Under the pieces are notes generated by a model, which had not been told where the DNA came from, ran no database searches, and saw nothing but the letters and a program-made list of their open reading frames with translations. A program made the translations under genes and the position numbers. Positions 58,952-64,000 of a stretch of 64,000 nucleotides of DNA are shown here, piece by piece. Numbering within the stretch: the stretch's first letter is position 1; each line of letters opens with the position of its first letter. This DNA is from Agrococcus jejuensis (lineage in GTDB: Bacteria > Actinomycetota > Actinomycetes > Actinomycetales > Microbacteriaceae), in assembly GCF_007679035.1 (NCBI RefSeq), contig NZ_VEFR01000001.1, positions 1,259,925 to 1,323,924 on the forward strand. Direction: 5' to 3'.

Positions 58952-59410
58952 TCAGGACTCGCGCCGCGCCAGCACCTGCAGTCGATGCCCGCGCCACTGC
59001 CACAGCGCCCAGAGCGTCGGCCACATCGCGGGGGCCGCGGCGCCGCCGACGTCGAGCCGGTCGCGGAAGCGGCAGCGGCCGTCGGGCAGCGGCGACACGG
59101 CCATGCGGTGCCGCCACGACGAGAGCCCGTCGAGGGGTCCCGAGACCGGTCCGCCGCGGTCGTGCACGATGCGCACGTCGCCGCGCACCTCGTCGTGCAG
59201 CTCGACGGTCATGCGGCCGGAGGGCACGCCGAGCATCCTCGTGTCGAGCTCGACGGGCGTCGCGTCGGGCCAGCGGTCGGGCCAGGCGCCGTCGACGGGC
59301 GTCGGCACGAGCACGGGCGCCATCGCGAAGCGCATGGCGGCGGGTGCGTGCAGCAGCGCCCACGCGCGATCGACGTCGCAGTCGAGGACGAGATCGAGCA
59401 CCACGCGCAT
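58952..59410 (-). CDS. SRPBCC/polyketide-cyclase-like domain protein
   Basis: A 152-residue protein with a predicted START-like (SRPBCC) fold: VVLDLVLDCDVDRAWALLHAPAAMRFAMAPVL at the N-terminus and the amphipathic C-terminal helix MWPTLWALWQWRGHRLQVLA. Such proteins bind hydrophobic ligands or act as cyclases; the ligand here is unknown. The ATG at 59410 has no strong ribosome site. It is convergent with SCO1664 across the repeat half-copy and divergent from the small kinase gene. Confidence 0.7.
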   Translation of the reverse strand: MRVVLDLVLDCDVDRAWALLHAPAAMRFAMAPVLVPTPVDGAWPDRWPDATPVELDTRMLGVPSGRMTVELHDEVRGDVRIVHDRGGPVSGPLDGLSSWRHRMAVSPLPDGRCRFRDRLDVGGAAAPAMWPTLWALWQWRGHRLQVLARRES

Positions 59411-59443
59411 GTCCCCAGCATCCCGCACCGCGACCGTGCGGCC

Positions 59444-59449
59444 TAGGCT
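59444..59449 (+). promoter_or_regulatory. -10 element of a leaderless promoter for the small kinase gene
   Basis: TAGGCT lies 6 nt before the ATG at 59456. Confidence 0.6.
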
Positions 59450-59455
59450 CGCCGC

Positions 59456-59923
59456 ATGCCCCTCGTCACGCTGCTGAGCGGCCCGACCGCGACGGGCAAG
59501 ACCACGATGGCGCGAGCGCTCGAGGCCGCCGGCGCGGTGCGACTGTCGATGGACGAGGCGCAGTGGGCCGCCGGCTACCGGGGCGCCTTCCCGCCCGTCG
59601 AGGTCATCGAGCGCCTCGAGTCCGAGCTCAAGCGGCGCATGGTGGATGCGATCGCCGACGGTCGCCCCGTCGTCGTCGACCTGTCGCTCACCACGCGGCC
59701 GTTCCGCGACGCGTGGCGCGAGGCTGCCGAGGCGGCGGGCGCGAGCGTCGACCTCGTCGTGCTCACGGCGCCCACCGACGTGCTGTGGGCGCGCATCCAG
59801 CAGCGCGCGGGCCGCGACGACCCCAACGCGTTCACGCTCGACCGGGACGCGCTCGAGGCGTACGTCGCGTCGGTCGAGCCGCCGCATCCCGACGAGCGGG
59901 CTCGCGTCGTCGTGACGGGCTGA
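59456..59923 (+). CDS. AAA/P-loop kinase (adenylyl-sulfate kinase/zeta-toxin-like)
   Basis: A 155-residue P-loop NTPase with Walker A GPTATGKTT (residues 9-17), a substrate-side DE in RLSMDEAQWAAGY, and a Walker B-like VVVDLSL followed by a lid region with RIQQRAGRDDPNAF. Size and motifs match the ATP-binding YjdM/aminoglycoside- and nucleoside-kinase-like family. The substrate is unknown. A zeta-toxin is unlikely because no antitoxin gene lies beside it. Start 6 nt after TAGGCT, so probably leaderless. Its end is 4 bp from the end of cysE. Confidence 0.8.
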   Translation: MPLVTLLSGPTATGKTTMARALEAAGAVRLSMDEAQWAAGYRGAFPPVEVIERLESELKRRMVDAIADGRPVVVDLSLTTRPFRDAWREAAEAAGASVDLVVLTAPTDVLWARIQQRAGRDDPNAFTLDRDALEAYVASVEPPHPDERARVVVTG

Positions 59924-59927
59924 GCGC

Positions 59928-60458
59928 CTAGATCTGGTACTCGATCGACCCCGAGCGGGCGACCGAGGCCGGCACGCCCACGAGCGTGACGCCCGAGGGG
60001 GCGTCGCGCACGACGACCGCGTTCGCGCCGACCTTCACGTCGTCGCCGAGCACGATGGGCCCGAGCACCTTCGCCCCGGCGCCCACGGTGACGCGGTCGC
60101 CGAGCACGGGATGCCGGCGCCCGCCCGCCGCCGACGTGCCGCCCAGCGTCACCTGGTGGTAGATGAGGCAGTCGTCGCCGACGACCGCGGTCTCGCCGAT
60201 GACGACGCCCATGCCGTGGTCGATGAGCAGGCGCCTGCCGAGCGTCGCGCCCGGATGGATCTCGACGCCCGTGAGGAACCGCATCCATTGGCTGCCGGCG
60301 CGGGCCGCGAAGCGCAGCCCGCGCCGCCAGAGCCAGTGGTGCCACCGGTGGCCCCACACGGCGTGCAGGGTCGAGTAGGTGAGCCACACCTCCAGGGCGC
60401 CGCGAGCCGCCGGATCGCGCAGCTGCGCGTTCCGGATGTCCTCGCGGATCCCCAGCAC
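59928..60458 (-). CDS. cysE: Serine O-acetyltransferase
   Basis: A 176-residue left-handed beta-helix enzyme that makes O-acetylserine for cysteine synthesis. Hexapeptide turns include GVEIHPGATLGRRLLIDHGMGVVIGETAVVGDDCLIYHQVTLGG, with the catalytic His-Asp region DHGMGVVIGE. A C-terminal peptide ending SIEYQI is expected to dock in CysK; the terminal Ile is conserved in cysteine-synthase complex partners. This short CysE lacks most of the N-terminal helical domain. The GTG at 60458 starts 5 bp after the cysK stop. Confidence 0.93.
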   Translation of the reverse strand: MLGIREDIRNAQLRDPAARGALEVWLTYSTLHAVWGHRWHHWLWRRGLRFAARAGSQWMRFLTGVEIHPGATLGRRLLIDHGMGVVIGETAVVGDDCLIYHQVTLGGTSAAGGRRHPVLGDRVTVGAGAKVLGPIVLGDDVKVGANAVVVRDAPSGVTLVGVPASVARSGSIEYQI

Positions 60459-60463
60459 CTCGA

Positions 60464-61393
60464 TCAGGCCAGGTCGGCGTAGATCGGGTTCGACAGGTAG
60501 CGCTCGCCCGTGTCGCAGATGATGGCGACGATGGTCTTGCCCGCGTTCTCGGGGCGGCGGGCGACCTCGAGGGCGGCCCACACGATGGCGCCGGAGGAGA
60601 TGCCCGAGAAGATGCCCTCCTCGGCCGACAGCTGACGCGCGACGCGCACGGCGTCGTCGAGCGCGACGTCGACGACCTCGTCGTAGACCTCGCGGTCGAG
60701 GATCGACGGCACGAAGTTCGCGCCGATGCCCTGGATCTTGTGCGGGCCTGCCGTGCCCTGCGTGAGCAGCGGCGAGTCGATGGGCTCGACCGCGATGACC
60801 TGGACCTCGGGCTTCAGCTCCTTGAGGCGTGCGCCGGCGCCCGTGATGGTGCCGCCCGTGCCGATGCCGGCGACGAAGATGTCGACCTCGCCGTCGGTGT
60901 CGGCCCAGATCTCCTCGGCGGTGGTCTCGCGGTGCACCTTCGGGTTCGCCGGGTTGTCGAACTGGCGCGCGAGGATGGCGCCGGGCGTCTCCTCGACGAT
61001 CTGGGCGGCGCGCTCGACGGCGCCGCGCATGCCCTCGGAGCCGGGCGTGAGCACGAGCTCGGCGCCGAGCGCCTTGAGCACGGCGCGGCGCTCGACCGAC
61101 ATGGTCTCGGGCATCGACAGGATGACGCGGTAGCCCTTCGCGGCGCCGACGAGCGCGAGCGCGATGCCGGTGTTGCCGCTCGTGCCCTCGACGATCGTGC
61201 CGCCGGGCTGCAGCTCGCCCGAGGCCTCCGCGGCCTCGATGATCGCCTTGCCGATGCGGTCCTTCACGCTGGCGCCCGGGTTGAAGTACTCGAGCTTCGC
61301 GAGGATCGTGGCGTGGGTGTCGTCGACGCGCTGCAGTCGGACGAGCGGCGTGCCGCCGATCGTGGCCGTCACGTCGTCGTAGATGCGAGCCAT
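60464..61393 (-). CDS. cysK: Cysteine synthase (O-acetylserine sulfhydrylase)
   Basis: A 309-residue PLP enzyme. The PLP lysine is Lys44 in NPGASVKDRIG, followed by EGTSGNTGIALALVGA near 68-83 and GIGTGGTITGAGARLKEL near 172-189. It converts O-acetylserine and sulfide to cysteine and can bind CysE. The ATG at 61393 has a gaaagg ribosome site. A TAGCAT -10 lies on the minus strand at 61430-61435. First gene of the cysK-cysE operon, in the common actinobacterial order. Confidence 0.95.
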   Translation of the reverse strand: MARIYDDVTATIGGTPLVRLQRVDDTHATILAKLEYFNPGASVKDRIGKAIIEAAEASGELQPGGTIVEGTSGNTGIALALVGAAKGYRVILSMPETMSVERRAVLKALGAELVLTPGSEGMRGAVERAAQIVEETPGAILARQFDNPANPKVHRETTAEEIWADTDGEVDIFVAGIGTGGTITGAGARLKELKPEVQVIAVEPIDSPLLTQGTAGPHKIQGIGANFVPSILDREVYDEVVDVALDDAVRVARQLSAEEGIFSGISSGAIVWAALEVARRPENAGKTIVAIICDTGERYLSNPIYADLA

Positions 61394-61480
61394 AGGTAAG
61401 CCTTTCACGGGGGAGAAGCAGTCGTGATGATGCTAGCCGTTCGACCCTGACCGCGCGCACGGATGGGGATGCCTTCAGGG

Positions 61481-61486
61481 TACGGT
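61481..61486 (+). promoter_or_regulatory. -10 element of a leaderless promoter for prmC
   Basis: TACGGT lies 6 nt before the prmC GTG at 61493. Confidence 0.55.
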
Positions 61487-61492
61487 GCCGAG

Positions 61493-62362
61493 GTGCCCGA
61501 CCTCCGCGCGACCGTGACCGCCGCACGCGACGCCCTCGCGCGGGTCGGGGTCGTCGGTCCCGATGCCGAGATCCTCGCGGCTCACGTGCTCGGCACGAGC
61601 CTGGGGGAGCTGCGGATGCGCATGCTGCGCGGCGCCGAGATCGCTCCCGACGACGCTCGCGCGCTCGGGGCGCTCGTCGCCCGCCGCGGCGAGCGCGAGC
61701 CGCTGCAGCACCTCACGGGCGAGGCCCACTTCCGCCACGTCTCGCTCGCGGTCGGCCCCGGCGTCTTCACGCCCCGTCCCGAGACCGAGGTGCTCGTCGA
61801 CCACGCGCTCGCGCTGCTGGCTGCGCGCCGTGCGGATGCGGCGGACGCGCCCTCGATCGTCGTCGACGCGTGCGCGGGCTCCGGCGCCGTCGCCATCGCG
61901 ATCGCGACGGAGCGTCCCGCGACGCAGGTGCACGCCGTCGAGCTCTCCGACGACGCCATCGCGTGGACGCGGCGCAACGTCGATGCGCTCGCGCCGAGCA
62001 TCCGACTCGTGCAGGGCGACGTCGCCGAGCTCGACGCGCTGCTGCCCGACGTCGTGGGCGCCGTCGACGTGCTCGTGTCGAACCCGCCGTACGTGCCTGC
62101 CGCTGCCGTGCCGCGCGATCCCGAGGTGCGGCTGCACGATCCGGCGCTCGCGCTCTACTCGGGCGACGACGGCCTCGACGTCGTGCGCGCGCTCGCCGAC
62201 GTCGGCCTGCGCATGGTGCGCGCGGGCGGCGGCATCGCGCTCGAGCACGGCGAGGAGCAGGGCGGGGGCGTGCGCGCCGTGCTCTCGGCCGCCGGCTGGC
62301 ACGACGCCGCGACCCATCCCGACCTCACGGGGCGCGACCGCATCACGACTGCGCGGCGCTGA
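61493..62362 (+). CDS. prmC: Peptide chain release factor N5-glutamine methyltransferase (PrmC/HemK)
   Basis: A 289-residue SAM methylase that modifies the GGQ glutamine of RF1 and RF2. SAM motif VVDACAGSGAVAIAIA near residues 123-138 and the catalytic NPPYVP (VLVSNPPYVPAAAV near 193-206) are clear. The GTG at 61493 lies 6 nt after TACGGT, so the gene has its own leaderless promoter. Normally it follows prfA directly; here about 16 kb of other genes separate them, with the prmC-sua5-wecA order kept. Confidence 0.95.
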   Translation: MPDLRATVTAARDALARVGVVGPDAEILAAHVLGTSLGELRMRMLRGAEIAPDDARALGALVARRGEREPLQHLTGEAHFRHVSLAVGPGVFTPRPETEVLVDHALALLAARRADAADAPSIVVDACAGSGAVAIAIATERPATQVHAVELSDDAIAWTRRNVDALAPSIRLVQGDVAELDALLPDVVGAVDVLVSNPPYVPAAAVPRDPEVRLHDPALALYSGDDGLDVVRALADVGLRMVRAGGGIALEHGEEQGGGVRAVLSAAGWHDAATHPDLTGRDRITTARR

Positions 62363-62438
62363 CGGCGTCGTCGCCCCGCGTCCGTCGACGCCGAGGGATG
62401 CCGCCGACCGCCTGACGGCCGTCGCAGCCGGGCGACCG

Positions 62439-62444
62439 TACGAT
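62439..62444 (+). promoter_or_regulatory. -10 element of a leaderless promoter for sua5
   Basis: TACGAT lies 6 nt before the sua5 GTG at 62451. Confidence 0.55.
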
Positions 62445-62450
62445 GGATGC

Positions 62451-63128
62451 GTGCCCGAGACCTTCGACTGCAGCGTGCCCACGAGCCTCCTGGCGGGCGT
62501 GCGCGCGGCGAGGCAGACGCTGCAGACCGGCGGCCTCGTGATCATGCCGACCGACACGGTCTACGGCATCGCGGCCGACGCGTTCAGCCCCGACGCTGTC
62601 GCAGGCCTGCTCGCCGCGAAGGGCCGCGACCGTCAGTCGCCCCCTCCGGTGCTCGTGCCCGACATCGCCACGCTCACGGCCCTCGCCGAGCGCGTCTCCG
62701 ACGACGTGCGCGCCCTCGCCGACGCGTTCTGGCCCGGTCCGCTCACGATCATCGTGCGCGCGCAGCCGAGCCTGTCGTGGGACCTCGGCGAGACGAAGGG
62801 CACCGTCGCGCTGCGCATGCCTGCGAACGACGTCGCGCTGGGCCTCCTCGCCGAGACGGGTCCGCTCGCGGTCTCGAGCGCCAACCGCCACGGCGAGCCC
62901 GCATCCACCTCCGCCGCAGCACCCGCCGAGGCGCTCGCCGAGTCGGTCGCCGTCGTGCTCGACGCCGGCACCGTGGGCGAGGGCTACGAGCCGCACGCCG
63001 ACGGGGAGCGGGCGCAGAACGGCTCGACGATCGTCGACGCGACGGGGGAGCGCATCCGCATCGTCCGCCAGGGTGTGCTGTCGCGCGAGCGCATCGCCGA
63101 GGTCGTGGGCGAGGCGCTCGCGCCATGA
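62451..63128 (+). CDS. L-threonylcarbamoyladenylate synthase (Sua5/YciO/YrdC family)
   Basis: A 225-residue enzyme that makes threonylcarbamoyl-AMP, the first intermediate of tRNA t6A modification. The YrdC domain is evident in MPTDTVYGIAADAF near residues 32-45, KGRDRQSPPPVLV, FWPGPLTIIVRA and AVSSANRHGEPASTS near 140-154. Single YrdC domain without the Sua5 C-terminal extension (TsaC-like length). GTG at 62451 lies 6 nt after TACGAT. Its stop overlaps the wecA start. Confidence 0.94.
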   Translation: MPETFDCSVPTSLLAGVRAARQTLQTGGLVIMPTDTVYGIAADAFSPDAVAGLLAAKGRDRQSPPPVLVPDIATLTALAERVSDDVRALADAFWPGPLTIIVRAQPSLSWDLGETKGTVALRMPANDVALGLLAETGPLAVSSANRHGEPASTSAAAPAEALAESVAVVLDAGTVGEGYEPHADGERAQNGSTIVDATGERIRIVRQGVLSRERIAEVVGEALAP

Positions 63129-64000
63129 CCCTCTTCGTCGCGGTCGCGCTGCTCGCCGCCGTCGTCACGTGGCTCATGAGCCTCGGCACGCTGCGGTTCG
63201 CGCTCGCGCGCGGCATCCATCCGCCCGTGCGCGAGCGCGACGTCCATGCGAAGCCCACGCCTCGCCTGGGCGGCGTCGCGATGTTCACGGGCGTCGTCGC
63301 CGCGCTCACGGCCGGCGCGTTCGTGCCGCAGTTCCAGGCCGCCTACGCCGAGCCGCACAAGATCGTCGCGCTGCTGTGCGCCACGGGCTTCATCGTCACG
63401 GTCGGCGTGCTCGACGACCTGCTCGACCTCGACTGGATGGTCAAGCTCGGCGCGCAGCTCGTCGCAGCCGGCGTCGTCGCCTTCTTCGTCGTGCGCATCA
63501 CGTCGACGCCGAACCCGTTCGGCGGCATCGCCGTGGGCTCGTCGCAGATGTCGATCGTGCTGACGGTCGTCACGATCGTGCTCGTCATGAACGCCGTGAA
63601 CTTCATCGACGGCCTCGACGCGCTCGTCGCGGGCACCACGATCATCGGCTCCGCCGCGTTCTTCGCCTACATCTGGATCATCAGCCGCTCGCTGGGCCAG
63701 GCGGAGGCCTACTTCTCGGTCGCGAGCATCATCACCGCCGTCGTGATCGGCGCCTGCATCGGGTTCCTGCCGCTCAACTGGCACAAGGCGAAGATGTTCA
63801 TGGGCGACGCCGGCGCGCTCATGGTGGGCCTGCTCACCGCGACGGCTGCGATCTCGGTCACGGGGCAGATCGACCTCACCGTGCTCGGCGGCCGCTCGCA
63901 GATCCTCCCCGCCTTCATCCCCGTGCTGCTGCCGTTCGCGATCCTCGCGCTGCCGCTGCTCGACTTCGTGCTCGCGGTGCTGCGCAGGCTGCTCAACGGC
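63125..64000 (+). CDS. Polyprenyl-phosphate GlcNAc/MurNAc-1-phosphate transferase (WecA/Rfe-like), 3' end beyond the window
   Basis: A membrane glycosyltransferase of the MraY/WecA superfamily; 292 residues are visible. Landmarks in order: HAKPTPRLGGVAMF near residues 41-54, the Mg-binding VGVLDDLLDLDW (about 94-105), VNFIDGLDALV (about 158-168) and FMGDAGALMVGLL (about 222-234). It transfers GlcNAc-1-phosphate to decaprenyl phosphate to start cell-envelope polysaccharide or arabinogalactan-type linker synthesis. The ATG overlaps the sua5 stop. In relatives the atp operon follows, beyond the edge here. Confidence 0.9.
   Translation, partial: MTLFVAVALLAAVVTWLMSLGTLRFALARGIHPPVRERDVHAKPTPRLGGVAMFTGVVAALTAGAFVPQFQAAYAEPHKIVALLCATGFIVTVGVLDDLLDLDWMVKLGAQLVAAGVVAFFVVRITSTPNPFGGIAVGSSQMSIVLTVVTIVLVMNAVNFIDGLDALVAGTTIIGSAAFFAYIWIISRSLGQAEAYFSVASIITAVVIGACIGFLPLNWHKAKMFMGDAGALMVGLLTATAAISVTGQIDLTVLGGRSQILPAFIPVLLPFAILALPLLDFVLAVLRRLLNG

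Noticed and set aside
59456..59923. Zeta-type toxin of a toxin-antitoxin pair
   Set aside because: No small antitoxin gene lies next to it and it has its own leaderless promoter; general small-molecule kinase is more likely.
45176..61492. Genomic island with integrase or prophage origin
   Set aside because: No integrase, transposase, tRNA boundary or phage gene is seen, and base composition matches the rest; only the broken synteny suggests insertion or rearrangement.

Overview
The window is very GC-rich (roughly 72% by eye) with strong GC bias at third codon positions, actinobacterial gene families and many short or absent 5' leaders. Together with the gene order argS-lysA-hom-thrC-thrB-rho-prfA, the GntR, LacI, IclR and TetR regulators, and a decaprenyl-phosphate GlcNAc transferase-like gene, this points to a high-GC member of Micrococcales, most likely Microbacteriaceae. 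The genus cannot be fixed from sequence alone. No rRNA, prophage, insertion sequence or CRISPR array was seen; there is one tRNA.

Left part (1-21 kb, catabolism). A BMP-type ABC importer (permease cut by the window edge, two-domain ATPase, lipoprotein) is followed by a fused E1 plus E2 2-oxo-acid dehydrogenase pair divergent from a HutC-type GntR regulator, then a class A penicillin-binding protein. Next is a sugar/polyol cluster: HAD phosphatase, class II aldolase, AraM/EgsA-like glycerol-1-phosphate dehydrogenase, AraL/NagD-like phosphatase, FGGY kinase and a divergent zinc alcohol dehydrogenase. One GTCTATAC-like operator recurs at the three promoter regions of these units, which suggests one regulon.

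Middle (18-33 kb, accessory and stress). Three 200-bp tandem copies of a long palindromic intergenic repeat, with further copies elsewhere, lie beside a PaiB-like protein, an ECF sigma/anti-sigma pair, a TPM-coiled-coil/PspA pair, a CsoR-CopZ-CopA copper operon, an acyltransferase, an FAD oxidase/cupin pair, a TetR-DNA glycosylase operon and an MFS transporter.

Core block (33-45 kb). tRNA-Arg(CCG), transglutaminase, argS, a DUF2993 protein, the lysA-hom-thrC-thrB threonine/lysine operon, rho and prfA.

From 45.2 to 61.4 kb the usual prfA-prmC-sua5-wecA order is interrupted by about 16 kb of accessory genes. These are a guanidine-III riboswitch with two SMR exporters; a phosphorus-scavenging-like ABC/LacI/phosphodiesterase operon behind a PHO-box-like direct repeat; an HMG-CoA lyase-like/CaiB/GntP/IclR organic-acid cluster; the histidine phosphatase-DUF3090-SCO1664 triad; and cysE-cysK. 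prmC, sua5 and the start of the WecA-like gene then resume. Many starts lie exactly 6-7 nt after a TANNNT -10 element, so leaderless transcription appears common.
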